NCBI GenBank assembly: GCA_958402795.1
Contig: CATXUX010000038.1
Coordinates: 1-35,525 of the forward strand
Length of the DNA: 35,525 bases
Direction: 5' to 3'
Source: an uncultured Lachnospiraceae bacterium
GTDB lineage: Bacteria; Bacillota; Clostridia; Lachnospirales; Lachnospiraceae
Part shown: positions 1-7,372 of the stretch, one piece after another
Layout of the letters: each line of letters starts with the position of its first letter
Numbering within the stretch: position 1 is the stretch's first letter
Notes under the pieces: generated by a model
What the model was told of the DNA's origin: nothing
What the model saw: only the letters and a program-made list of their open reading frames with translations
Databases searched by the model: none
Program-made: the position numbers and the translations under genes

Positions 1-298
1 TTAGCGTTTATGCGCTCCGCATGTTCTTAGTGAGGTTCTTTCGAACTTAGAACTGCCGGAGCATCATTTCTGCTTAGGTTTGGTCTTTTTAGACCTTTAA
101 CCTTCGTTTGTAATCCAGACAGGAATCGCTGCTAGCTATTCCATCCTTTTTACTGTTCCGTTCTCTCGAACGGCAGGTGCATCTTCTCAGATGCTGTTCT
201 TAAAAATAATTCTCTTAAAGAAATTTTCAAGGATCTGTTGTCTATTGTTCAGTTATCAAGGTTCTCTGTTTTGTTGCCGCTCAAGCGACAGCTTGTTT
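1..298 (-). other. Transcribed leader of an rRNA operon (16S lies beyond the left edge)
   Basis: On the minus strand this stretch lies directly downstream of three tandem stable-RNA promoters and has no credible gene. It contains the phrase ACCTTGATAACTGAACAA near 245-265, of the type found before 16S genes in Lachnospiraceae. A run of compact hairpins follows at 179-194, 158-173, 82-95 and 35-46. The 16S start motif is not inside the window, so the mature rRNA must begin to the left of base 1. The short plus-strand reading frames here are low complexity and have no ribosome sites. The rRNA assignment is inference from promoter style and leader motifs. Confidence 0.7.
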
Positions 299-327
299 AT
301 GTTACCACATCGTTCGCCATTTGTCAA
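299..327 (-). promoter_or_regulatory. rRNA-type promoter P1 (closest to the rRNA)
   Basis: Minus strand -35 TTGACA (322-327), exactly 17 bp spacer, -10 TAACAT (299-304). The sequence after the -10 has AGCTGTCGC, also present in near-identical form after P2. Confidence 0.75.
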
Positions 328-414
328 CAACTTTTTTCATTTTCTTTTTTTGGTATTTTTCGTTGCTGTGCTGCGACTGTTGCCTCCCGGCCCGTCGTTT
401 GCGACAGCCTGATA

Positions 415-443
415 ATAATACCACGTCGTCCCCACACTGTCAA
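415..443 (-). promoter_or_regulatory. rRNA-type promoter P2
   Basis: Minus strand -35 TTGACA (438-443), 17 bp spacer, -10 TATTAT (415-420). The spacer ends GACGACGTGG, close to the P1 spacer end GAACGATGTGG, suggesting that P1 and P2 are duplicates. Confidence 0.8.
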
Positions 444-545
444 GAACTTTTTTTATTTTTTTTGTTCTCTCAATTGTGGCCGAAGCTGCGGTATTTCACA
501 GTGTAATTTGCACTGTTTATCGCGGCTTTCCTGACGACGTGTTTT

Positions 546-574
546 ATCTTATCACTATGTTTCTGAATTGTCAA
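546..574 (-). promoter_or_regulatory. rRNA-type promoter P3 (outermost)
   Basis: Minus strand -35 TTGACA (569-574), 17 bp spacer, -10 TAAGAT (546-551). Upstream (575-640) is very A/T-rich, as expected of an UP-type element. The region 575-702 otherwise holds only the end of bioY and its possible terminator. Confidence 0.75.
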
Positions 575-658
575 CGTTTTTTTGTTTTTTTATTTATTTC
601 GCACAATTCAGACAATTCATATTATAAAATCGAATTTCCATTTATTAAATCTCTATCC

Positions 659-679
659 CCGGTTTATTTTCGAAACCGG
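659..679 (-). terminator. Possible weak terminator hairpin after bioY
   Basis: A perfect 7-bp stem CCGGTTT/AAACCGG with a 7-nt loop lies 24 bases past the bioY stop. It has no clean U-tract, so intrinsic termination would be weak. Confidence 0.35.
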
Positions 680-702
680 TATCCTTTTTGACAGATTTCT
701 TA

Positions 703-1251
703 CTATGCCCATTGTAATGCTCTGACCAGCCGTTTACGGATCTGAAGTCCAAGCACTGCCGCCAGGACAGCTTTGATCACAGCAGTCGGAATAAACGGCA
801 GTACACATGCCGTAATCCCGGTCATTACGGAACTTTGTGTAATCGCACAATACATCACAACACCTATTGCATAGTTAGCCAGGGTTCCAAGCACCAGAAA
901 AAGGGTAAACATTCCTTTTTTGTCTTTCATTTCTACACCAAGGCCAATCAGGAACGCCATAATCGGAAACGACAGCAGAAATCCACCTGTCGGACCAACC
1001 AGCGCCTGTACTCCGCCGTTAAAATTTGCAAATACCGGAACGCCTACCGCCCCCAGTAAAACATATACGATCTGGGAAACTGCTCCTTTTTTTGAGCCGA
1101 GTATCACACCTGCCAGTGTCACGGCAAATGTCTGCATCGTCATCGGCACCCCCATCGGCATCGGAATGGATATTTGTGCCAGCACTGCCGTAATCGCCGC
1201 CATGATCGCAATGCTGCAAATATCCTGCACAGAAATCTTTGAGTTTTTCAT
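703..1251 (-). CDS. bioY: BioY biotin transporter, ECF S component
   Basis: A 182-residue membrane protein, the usual BioY length, that should bind biotin in the cytoplasmic membrane as the substrate-capture subunit of an energy-coupling factor transporter. It shows about six hydrophobic helices and the family phrases PMPMGVPMTMQTFAV near residue 30 and GPTGGFLLSFP near residue 85. The ATG start follows GGAGG at about 10 nt. No EcfA/EcfT genes are nearby, so it presumably uses a shared ECF module elsewhere or works alone. It is monocistronic, and its promoter overlaps a BirA-like operator, which fits repression by biotin. Confidence 0.93.
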   Translation of the reverse strand: MKNSKISVQDICSIAIMAAITAVLAQISIPMPMGVPMTMQTFAVTLAGVILGSKKGAVSQIVYVLLGAVGVPVFANFNGGVQALVGPTGGFLLSFPIMAFLIGLGVEMKDKKGMFTLFLVLGTLANYAIGVVMYCAITQSSVMTGITACVLPFIPTAVIKAVLAAVLGLQIRKRLVRALQWA

Positions 1252-1318
1252 CCTTTATATATCCTCCATCCTTTTTATCTATCATCCGGAACATATCTTT
1301 TTCCAGATGGACATGGAT

Positions 1319-1371
1319 AGTATATTCTTGTTTTTGCAGATTGTCAACTTATTTTTTATATTAGTTTACAT
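1319..1371 (-). promoter_or_regulatory. bioY promoter with overlapping BirA-like operator
   Basis: Minus strand -35 TTGACA (1342-1347), 17 bp spacer, -10 TATACT (1319-1324). Inverted half-sites TTGTCAAC (1341-1348) and GTTTACAT (1364-1371), separated by 15 bp, resemble the bipartite BirA operator TTGTnAACC-N-GGTTnACAA. One half-site coincides with the -35 box. The family-level match is imperfect, so BirA control is inferred. Confidence 0.6.
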
Positions 1372-1412
1372 TTAAAGTTTTGATTTATAACTGCTTCACT
1401 CATATTCACATG

Positions 1413-1445
1413 AAAAAGCTGCCGCTCTTAGAGTGACAGCTTTTC
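1413..1445 (-). terminator. Intrinsic terminator of the marR-ABC operon
   Basis: On the minus strand, AAAAGCTGTC pairs with GGCAGCTTTT (one G-U pair), followed by a short T run. It lies 17 bases past the ABC stop codon. Confidence 0.75.
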
Positions 1446-1461
1446 ATACAGTCAAATCCGC

Positions 1462-3366
1462 TTATGCAGAGATTGCATTTCCGGTATATAACTGATAATA
1501 TTTTCCTTTCTGTTCAATCAACTGGTCATGAGTTCCACGCTCAATGATACGCCCCTGTTCCAGAACCATAATACAATCTGAATTGCGGACCGTAGACAAT
1601 CTGTGTGCGATCACAAACGTGGTTCTGCCCTGCATCAGGCGGTCCATACCATCCTGCACGATCCGTTCGGTACGGGTATCAATGGAACTGGTCGCTTCAT
1701 CCAGAATCAGTACCGGCGGATCTGCTACCGCTGCCCTTGCGATCGCAAGAAGCTGACGCTGTCCCTGACTCAGGTTTGCGCCATCCCCTGTCAGCATCGT
1801 GTCATACCCCTGCGGGAGTCTGCGGATAAAGCCGTCCGCATTTGCCAGTTTTGCAGCCGCAACCACTTCTTCATCTGTGGCGTCCAGCTTTCCGAAGCGG
1901 ATATTTTCTTTCACGGTACCCGTAAACAGGTGGGTGTCCTGCAGTACAATGCCAAGTGAGCGCCGCAGATCTGCTTTTTTGATCTTGTTGACGTTGATTC
2001 CGTCATAGCGGATTTTTCCATCCTGTATGTCGTAGAATCGGTTGATCAGGTTCGTGATCGTTGTTTTTCCGGCTCCGGTAGATCCGACAAACGCGATCTT
2101 CTGTCCCGGCTCTGCGTACAGGCTCACATCATGAAGGACAATTTTCTCGTCGTTGTAGCCGAAATCTACGCCGTCGAACACGACATTTCCTTTTAATTCC
2201 ACATAATCTACGGAACCGTCTGCCTGATGTGTATGTTTCCACGCCCATCTTCCGGTCCGTTTTTCACTTTCTTTCAGTTTGCCGTTTTCTTCCGTGACGT
2301 TGGCAAGCGTCACATAACCTTCATCTGTTTCCACCGGTTCATCCATCAGGTTAAAGATACGCTCTGCGCCTGCCAGTGCCATTACGATCGCGTTGAGCTG
2401 CTGACTGACCTGGTTGATCGGCTGGTTAAAGCTCTTGTTAAACGTCAGGAAACTTGCCAGTCCGCCCAGTGTAAAGCCGCCTACCTGATTCAGCGCAAGG
2501 ATACCTCCCGCAATTGCGCACACGACATAACTGACGTTTCCAAGCTGGGCATTGATCGGTCCGAGAATATTTGCAAACGTATTCGCCCGGTCTGCGCTTT
2601 CGTACAGCGCTTCGTTCAGTTCATCGAATTCTTTCATATTCTCTTCTTCATGGCAGAATACTTTCACGACCTTCTGGCCGTTCATCATTTCTTCGATATA
2701 GCCATTCACTTTTCCCAGATTGATCTGCTGTTTCACGAAATACTTTCCGCTTTGCCCTGCCGACGCCTTTGTACACAGCAGCATGATCGTCACCATAACT
2801 AAAGTCAGGATCGTCAGCGGGACGTTCAGGATCAGCATACTGACAAACACAGAGACGATCGTGATCGCGCTGTTGATGATCTGCGGAATACTCTGGCTGA
2901 CCATCTGCCGCAGCGTATCGATGTCATTGGTGTAGACTGACATGATATCGCCGTGGGCATGCGTGTCAAAGTATTTGATCGGGAGCTTTTCCATGTGTTC
3001 AAATAACTCGTTTCGCATGTTCCGCATCATTCCCTGCGTCACGATTACCATGATACGGTTGTAAAGATATGTAGACGCAACTCCCACCATATAAAATGCC
3101 GCCACTCTGGCTATCGCATGAGCCAGTGGAGTAAAGTTCGGTGTATCCGAAGATAACAGGAACGGCGTGATGTAATCATCGATCAGATTTTTCATAAACA
3201 TCGTCCCCTGGACGTTTGCGATTACACTTAGAAAAATCAGGATCAATACGGACAGGCATTGTACCTTATAGCCGCGAACCACATACCGGATCAGCCGTCC
3301 AAGCAGCGCGCCCGGATTTTTTACTGTCGATTTTACGCCTCTTGGCGCACGATTCATTCCCGCCAT
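1462..3366 (-). CDS. ABC exporter half-transporter with consensus ATPase site (heterodimer subunit B)
   Basis: A 634-residue type IV exporter half: a six-helix membrane domain (about 30-330) followed by a nucleotide-binding domain. Walker A GSTGAGKT is at 428-435, the signature is the variant LSQGQ at 532-536, Walker B ends in the catalytic Glu (VLILDE 552-557), and the H-loop His is at 588. About 40 extra residues (345-390) sit between the two domains. The ATG overlaps the stop of the upstream ABC gene by one base (TAATG), so the two are translationally coupled. The canonical Glu/His plus LSQGQ pattern matches the consensus partner of TM287/288- and BmrCD-type heterodimers. Substrate is unknown; multidrug export is likely given the MarR gene in the operon. 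Confidence 0.92.
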   Translation of the reverse strand: MAGMNRAPRGVKSTVKNPGALLGRLIRYVVRGYKVQCLSVLILIFLSVIANVQGTMFMKNLIDDYITPFLLSSDTPNFTPLAHAIARVAAFYMVGVASTYLYNRIMVIVTQGMMRNMRNELFEHMEKLPIKYFDTHAHGDIMSVYTNDIDTLRQMVSQSIPQIINSAITIVSVFVSMLILNVPLTILTLVMVTIMLLCTKASAGQSGKYFVKQQINLGKVNGYIEEMMNGQKVVKVFCHEEENMKEFDELNEALYESADRANTFANILGPINAQLGNVSYVVCAIAGGILALNQVGGFTLGGLASFLTFNKSFNQPINQVSQQLNAIVMALAGAERIFNLMDEPVETDEGYVTLANVTEENGKLKESEKRTGRWAWKHTHQADGSVDYVELKGNVVFDGVDFGYNDEKIVLHDVSLYAEPGQKIAFVGSTGAGKTTITNLINRFYDIQDGKIRYDGINVNKIKKADLRRSLGIVLQDTHLFTGTVKENIRFGKLDATDEEVVAAAKLANADGFIRRLPQGYDTMLTGDGANLSQGQRQLLAIARAAVADPPVLILDEATSSIDTRTERIVQDGMDRLMQGRTTFVIAHRLSTVRNSDCIMVLEQGRIIERGTHDQLIEQKGKYYQLYTGNAISA

Positions 3367-5126
3367 TATGCCGCTCCTCCTTTCTCATCAAAGTCTCCGC
3401 CGCCCTGCGTCTGAGACTCATATACTTCTCTGTAGATCTCATTCGACGCAAGCAGTTCTTCATGTGTTCCGAATCCATTGATCCGGCCTTCGTCCAGTAC
3501 CAGGATTCTGTCCGCATCCTGTACACTGGAAATACGCTGCGCAATGATCAGCTTCGTTGTATCCGGTATTTCCTCCCGGAACGCCCGCCGGATCTTCGCA
3601 TCTGTCGCCGTATCCACGGCGCTGGTGCTGTCGTCAAGGATCAGGACTTTCGGTTTTTTCAAAAGTGCGCGTGCAATACACAGCCGCTGTTTCTGTCCGC
3701 CGGATACATTGTTTCCGCCCTGTTCAATATGTGTCTCATATTTCCGCGGGAATCTTTCGATAAATTCATCCGCACATGCCAGACGGCATGCTTCGATACA
3801 CTCCTCTTCGGTTGCATCTTTATTGCCCCAGCGAAGGTTATCCAGAATGGAACCGGTAAAGAGTACGTTGCTTTGCAGCACAACTGCAACCTGATTCCGC
3901 AATGTTTCCAGATCATACTCCTTTACGTTTCTTCCGCCAACACGGATCTCGCCCTCTGTCACATCATACAGACGGCTCACAAGATTGACCAGACTGGTCT
4001 TCGCGCTTCCTGTTCCGCCAATGATTCCGATGGTCTCACCCGACTTGATATCCAGGTTGATATCCTTCAGAACAGGCTCCCCGCCTTCTTTCTTATAAGA
4101 AAATTCTACGTTGTCAAATACAATACTGCCATCCGGGATCTCATATACCGGATTCTCTGGATTCTTGATATCGCTTTCTTCACTCAGCACTTCGTACACA
4201 CGCTCGATTCCCGCCGTACTCATGGAGATCATGACAAACACCATAGACAGCATCATCAGGCTCATCAGAATATTCATACAGTACGTCAGAAGGCTCATCA
4301 GTTCCCCGGTCGTCAGATTATCTGCAACGATCATCTTCGCCCCGAACCAACTGATCAGGAGAATACAGGAATATACCGTAAACTGCATAAGCGGCGCATT
4401 CAGGATTACATTTTTCTCTGCCCTTACAAAAATATTGTAAATATTCTGGCTGCCTTTTTTAAACTTCTTTGTCTCTTCATCCTCGCGCACATATGCTTTC
4501 ACAACACGGATTGCCGACACATTCTCCTGTACGGAGGCATTCAGGTCATCATACTTCGGAAACGCCTGTTTAAAATACGCCGTCGCTCGGCGGATCAGGA
4601 AAAACAGTATCACACCGAGTACCAGAACCGCGATCAGGTAAATGCTGGACAATTTCGCATTAATGGTAAATGCCATGATCATCGCGCAGAGCATACTCGC
4701 GGGCGCCCGGACAAACATCCTTAATACCATCTGATATGCATTCTGAATATTCGTCACATCTGTAGTCAGACGGGTTACCAGTCCCGCCGTGCTGAAATGA
4801 TCGATATTCGCGAACGAATATGTCTGAATGTGATCAAACATTGCTTTTCGGAGATTCTTTGCAAATCCCGTTGACGCCTTCGCGCCAAATCTTCCGCCTC
4901 CGATTCCTGCCAGCAGACCAATCGCTGCCGCGACGATCATCAGTCCGCCGACTCTGTAAATATGACCGATGTCGCCTGCATTTACTCCGTCATCGATAAT
5001 CGACGCCATCAAAAACGGAATCACTGTCTCCATCAGAACTTCCAGGATCATAAAACATGGAGTCACGATGGATGCTACCTTATATTCTTTCACTTCCTGC
5101 AGCAGTCTTTTTATCATCTTTACCAT
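3366..5126 (-). CDS. ABC exporter half-transporter with degenerate ATPase site (heterodimer subunit A)
   Basis: A 586-residue half-exporter with a membrane domain at about 15-310 and an NBD from about 330. Walker A is GGTGSAKT (370-377), the signature is VSGGQ (about 474-478), Walker B ends in Asp instead of the catalytic Glu (VLILDD, about 494-499), and the H-loop His is replaced by Gln (IIAQRISS, about 530). These are the marks of the non-hydrolytic site in heterodimeric exporters, so it should pair with the product of the overlapping downstream gene. It starts 9 bases after the MarR stop and belongs to one operon with it. The large plus-strand frame opposite is a shadow. Confidence 0.92.
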   Translation of the reverse strand: MVKMIKRLLQEVKEYKVASIVTPCFMILEVLMETVIPFLMASIIDDGVNAGDIGHIYRVGGLMIVAAAIGLLAGIGGGRFGAKASTGFAKNLRKAMFDHIQTYSFANIDHFSTAGLVTRLTTDVTNIQNAYQMVLRMFVRAPASMLCAMIMAFTINAKLSSIYLIAVLVLGVILFFLIRRATAYFKQAFPKYDDLNASVQENVSAIRVVKAYVREDEETKKFKKGSQNIYNIFVRAEKNVILNAPLMQFTVYSCILLISWFGAKMIVADNLTTGELMSLLTYCMNILMSLMMLSMVFVMISMSTAGIERVYEVLSEESDIKNPENPVYEIPDGSIVFDNVEFSYKKEGGEPVLKDINLDIKSGETIGIIGGTGSAKTSLVNLVSRLYDVTEGEIRVGGRNVKEYDLETLRNQVAVVLQSNVLFTGSILDNLRWGNKDATEEECIEACRLACADEFIERFPRKYETHIEQGGNNVSGGQKQRLCIARALLKKPKVLILDDSTSAVDTATDAKIRRAFREEIPDTTKLIIAQRISSVQDADRILVLDEGRINGFGTHEELLASNEIYREVYESQTQGGGDFDEKGGAA

Positions 5127-5135
5127 GGCTCTTTT

Positions 5136-5609
5136 TTATTCACTCCTTCCGTTTTCTTCACATTGGTTTTTTTCCATTTCAAGATTCTGCCTCATTTTTT
5201 CAGCGACCTGGAAAAACATCTCCAGTTCTTCTTTTGGGATTCCTTTTGTCATGTTCAGCTCTGACTGTTCAGCCACACCTTCGATGCGCTCGTGTGTTTC
5301 AATCCCTTTCTGTGTCAGCATCACCTTTTTCAGACGGGCGTCATACTCCACAGATTCTCTCACGATCAGGCCTTTTTGTTCCATCGCCTTCAAAATTCCC
5401 GTAACCGTTGACCGGCCGATGGAGAATGCTTTTTCAATATCTTTCTGAAACACATCCGTATCCCTCTGCTGATATAAATACCGCATCATCCAGCCGTGCA
5501 TCAGGGTAACCTCATCAATTCCTTCTGCCTTTGCGCCCGCTTCAAAACGCTTTGAAATGGTACGGTGCAGTCTGCGGATCACAAAACCCGCCCGCTCATT
5601 CTGATTCAC
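5136..5609 (-). CDS. MarR-family transcriptional regulator of the ABC exporter operon
   Basis: A 157-residue protein with the MarR winged helix: the HTH runs through about 50-85, with recognition helix IGRSTVTGILKAMEQKGLI, followed by the wing region ending in LTQKG near 105. The GTG start at 5609 follows an AAGGGGGCGGG purine stretch about 7 nt upstream. As first gene of a three-gene operon with two ABC subunits it most likely represses its own operon and responds to an exported compound. Two TGCCGT-N7-ACGGCA repeats in its leader are candidate operators. Ligand and target specificity are unknown. Confidence 0.88.
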   Translation of the reverse strand: MNQNERAGFVIRRLHRTISKRFEAGAKAEGIDEVTLMHGWMMRYLYQQRDTDVFQKDIEKAFSIGRSTVTGILKAMEQKGLIVRESVEYDARLKKVMLTQKGIETHERIEGVAEQSELNMTKGIPKEELEMFFQVAEKMRQNLEMEKNQCEENGRSE

Positions 5610-5636
5610 CGGTTTCCCGCCCCCTTTCCTTGTTTC

Positions 5637-5707
5637 TGCCGTGTATTTTACGGCATAATGGTATACCCGAAGGGTATTTCATTAGTTATGCCGTGTTTCT
5701 TACGGCA
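5637..5707 (-). promoter_or_regulatory. Paired inverted repeats in the leader of the marR-ABC operon
   Basis: Two copies of TGCCGT-N7-ACGGCA lie at 5637-5655 and 5689-5707, 52 bp apart (about five helical turns). Between them is ATACCC-GAA-GGGTAT (5663-5677). They lie downstream of the promoter, so they could be MarR operators acting as roadblocks or hairpins in the mRNA. Confidence 0.6.
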
Positions 5708-5769
5708 TAGTGGTGCCCAATTTGTTCGGTTTCGCACTGTTCGCAACCGAACTGTTCGTTCCGAAACTT

Positions 5770-5797
5770 ATTATAGCAAATTATATTATTTTGTCAA
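5770..5797 (-). promoter_or_regulatory. Promoter of the marR-ABC operon
   Basis: Minus strand -35 TTGACA (5792-5797), 16 bp spacer, consensus -10 TATAAT (5770-5775). It implies a leader of roughly 150 nt before the GTG start at 5609. The leader also carries the 11-bp palindrome CGAACTGTTCG near 5748-5758. Confidence 0.75.
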
Positions 5798-5835
5798 CAC
5801 TTGTACTCCTCTTTTTCTTGATGATTCGCACAGTT

Positions 5836-5862
5836 TAAAAAAAGTACCTCTCGGTACTTTTT
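5836..5862 (-). terminator. Intrinsic terminator of nrdR
   Basis: On the minus strand, AAAGTACC-GAGA-GGTACTTT followed by a T run (stem 5841-5848/5853-5860). It ends 5 bases past the nrdR stop, and the symmetrical A/T flanks could also stop plus-strand transcripts. Confidence 0.88.
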
Positions 5863-5866
5863 ACTT

Positions 5867-6316
5867 TTACTGTAAGAATTTTTTCAGTTCATCCATGAAT
5901 GTACTCACATCTTTAAACTCGCGATATACAGACGCAAATCGTACATACGCCACTGGATCGAGATCTTTCAGTTTCTCCATCACGATCTCCCCGATCTCAC
6001 TGCTCGGGACTTCCTTTTCCTCCAGATTGAAGATCTCCAGCTCGATCTCATCGACTGTCTGTTTGACAGCCTCCGCCGAAACCGGACGCTTATAGCATGC
6101 ATTCAAAATTCCGTTCTCAATCTTGGCTCTGTCATACTGCTCGCGGTTATTGTCCTTCTTAATCACGATCAGCGGGATCGTCTCCACCTTTTCATATGTA
6201 GTAAAACGTCTCTGACATTTGTCGCATGACCGTCTTCTTCGAATGGAACTGTTGTCCTCCGTCGGTCTGGAATCAATCACACGGGTATCCTGATACCCAC
6301 AATACGGACATTTCAT
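5867..6316 (-). CDS. nrdR: Transcriptional regulator NrdR
   Basis: A 149-residue NrdR repressor of ribonucleotide reductase genes, the standard length. The N-terminal zinc ribbon has MKCPYCG at 1-7 and the second Cys pair SCDKCQRRF near 31-39; the ATP-cone follows (ETIPLIVIKKD near 45-56), and the C-terminal part reads PVAYVRFASVYREF. The family binds dATP/ATP and represses nrd genes when dATP is high. The reading frame is open 31 codons further upstream, but the conserved zinc ribbon starts at the ATG at 6316, which has an AAAGGCGG ribosome site 8 nt before it. No ribonucleotide reductase gene lies in the window. Confidence 0.97.
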   Translation of the reverse strand: MKCPYCGYQDTRVIDSRPTEDNSSIRRRRSCDKCQRRFTTYEKVETIPLIVIKKDNNREQYDRAKIENGILNACYKRPVSAEAVKQTVDEIELEIFNLEEKEVPSSEIGEIVMEKLKDLDPVAYVRFASVYREFKDVSTFMDELKKFLQ

Positions 6317-6347
6317 ACTGTTTCCGCCTTTCTTCTCAGTTAAACTG

Positions 6348-6375
6348 ATTATACCATGGTCACTAAGCTCGTAAA
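6348..6375 (-). promoter_or_regulatory. nrdR promoter
   Basis: Consensus -10 TATAAT (6348-6353) on the minus strand with a weak -35 TTTACG (6370-6375) at 16 bp. The -35 box lies inside the first of the two long repeats at 6361-6436. Confidence 0.55.
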
Positions 6376-6436
6376 ACACCTCGCTAAGTATCCAGGCATA
6401 TATTCTCACTAGGCTTGAAAATACCTCGCCAAGTGT
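6361..6436 (-). repeat. Two diverged 30-bp repeats, each an imperfect inverted repeat, upstream of nrdR
   Basis: Copies lie at 6361-6390 and 6407-6436 (46 bp apart). They share CACTAAGC/CACTAGGC at one end and CCTCGC.AAGT at the other. On the minus strand each forms an 8-bp arm pair with the same internal T-T mismatch around a GAGGT.TTTT core. The first copy covers the nrdR -35 region. They do not match the NrdR box consensus. Confidence 0.6.
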
Positions 6437-6506
6437 TCATATTATACACAATTCACTGCGGCTTTGCACCTGTTTTTTGTAAAAAAAACAACATTTCCCC
6501 TTTTTT

Positions 6507-6761
6507 CTATATCTTTTTCAGAAATTTCTCTTCCTTAATCTCTACAAGCACGATATCCGGTCCGATATTCTTAATACATGTAAATGGAATCACAAATTCA
6601 CTGTCTGAGCCGAAGAATCCACAGATTTTCCCCGGTCCCGGTATAATAATTGCCTTGATCTGTCCATCGCATGGATCGAAATCCACATCCACCACACAGC
6701 CAAGCCGCTTACAGTCACAGCAGTTTATGACCTCTTTTTCTCGCAGTTCACAAAGTCTCAC
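6507..6761 (-). CDS. YlmC/YmxH-family sporulation protein (PRC-barrel)
   Basis: A small 84-residue protein with the YlmC/YmxH pattern: MRLCELREKEVIN, then GCVVDVDFDPCDGQIKAIIIP, then a C-terminal strand ending in VEIKEE. The PRC-barrel fold is widespread in spore formers, where it is linked to sporulation; the molecular role is not established. The start is GTG at 6761 with an AAGGGGTG site 7 nt upstream. Five Cys residues occur (positions 4, 14, 15, 17 and 22, plus later ones), possibly metal binding. It stands alone between nrdR and a divergent DUF3783 gene, with both a sigma-A-like and a sigma-E-like promoter upstream. Confidence 0.88.
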   Translation of the reverse strand: MRLCELREKEVINCCDCKRLGCVVDVDFDPCDGQIKAIIIPGPGKICGFFGSDSEFVIPFTCIKNIGPDIVLVEIKEEKFLKKI

Positions 6762-6800
6762 CGCGGTTCACCCCTTTGCATACGCACTGCTTTCCTTGTC

Positions 6801-6851
6801 ATTATATGCGGCTTTCCATACAGAAGATACACCAAACTACTGCTCTGTCAA
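6801..6851 (-). promoter_or_regulatory. Candidate ymxH promoters (sigma-E-like and sigma-A-like)
   Basis: CATATAAT (6801-6808) lies 15 bp downstream of GTATCTT (6824-6830), resembling the sporulation sigma-E pattern (ATATT-type -35, CATACAnT -10). Further upstream TTGACA (6846-6851) has TATCTT 16 bp downstream, so an ordinary promoter is also possible. Neither is proven. Confidence 0.4.
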
Positions 6852-6944
6852 GTTCTTATATATTTTATAAAAACGCCTTTCTTTTTCTCCGGGAATCGCT
6901 TACAATAAACTTTAGCTAAAATCTCAGGAAGGGAGAACGATATC

Positions 6945-7319
6945 ATGAAAGAAATGGTTCTGCTGTTTTGTGCTCCAAAACATGACGAACTCTTAAAAAT
7001 GCAAAAAGCATTGTTTCCGCTGAAAATACGTCTGAAAAAGGTTGAGAAAGAGGACTACAACCAGCCGCTTGGCGCTCTGGCGGATGTCCGGGACATTCCG
7101 CGTGTTTCCGGAGAGTATACTGGTGAAGAGCTGTCGGACACCCTGCTGGTTTTTGCCGGAATGAGCAGTTCCCGTCTGGATCAGGTCCTTGCCGCCCTGC
7201 GCAGATGCGGCGCCGGTCCGTTCCCGTATAAAGCGGTCCTGACCGACACCAACCAGTACTGGAACGCAGCGGATTGTTTTGAAGAAATCCGAAAAGAACA
7301 CGAAGCCATGCACTCCTGA
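6945..7319 (+). CDS. DUF3783 domain-containing protein
   Basis: A 124-residue cytoplasmic protein of the DUF3783 family, common in Clostridia and of unknown function. It opens with a short beta strand (MVLLFCAPKHDELLKM) and ends with the family-like segment PFPYKAVLTDTNQYWNAADCFEEIRKEH, a fold resembling small alpha/beta regulatory domains. The ATG has a GGGAG site about 8 nt upstream. It is divergent from ymxH and convergent with the second ABC operon. Its stop codon sits in the loop of its own terminator. Family assignment rests on remembered similarity only. Confidence 0.75.
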   Translation: MKEMVLLFCAPKHDELLKMQKALFPLKIRLKKVEKEDYNQPLGALADVRDIPRVSGEYTGEELSDTLLVFAGMSSSRLDQVLAALRRCGAGPFPYKAVLTDTNQYWNAADCFEEIRKEHEAMHS

Positions 7320-7341
7320 GAATGCATGGCTTCAATTTTTT
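7302..7341 (+). terminator. Intrinsic terminator overlapping the DUF3783 stop codon
   Basis: Perfect 11-bp stem GAAGCCATGCA (7302-7312) / TGCATGGCTTC (7323-7333), then AATTTTTT. The last codons and the TGA stop (7317-7319) are inside the hairpin. Confidence 0.88.
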
Positions 7342-7372
7342 CAGCGCGAAGATGTGCAAAGCACACTCTTTT

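Noticed and set aside
191..691. Several short plus-strand frames in the rRNA leader and promoter region
   Set aside because: Low-complexity Phe/Leu/Ser sequences without ribosome sites, lying across strong minus-strand promoters.
3216..4724. 502-codon plus-strand frame opposite the first ABC operon
   Set aside because: It is a complementary-strand shadow of two overlapping genes with clear Walker and signature motifs; its protein is rich in His/Arg/Cys with no domain.
6300..6506. NrdR box upstream of nrdR
   Set aside because: Nothing close to ACACWATATATWGTGT was found; the repeats there have a different sequence.
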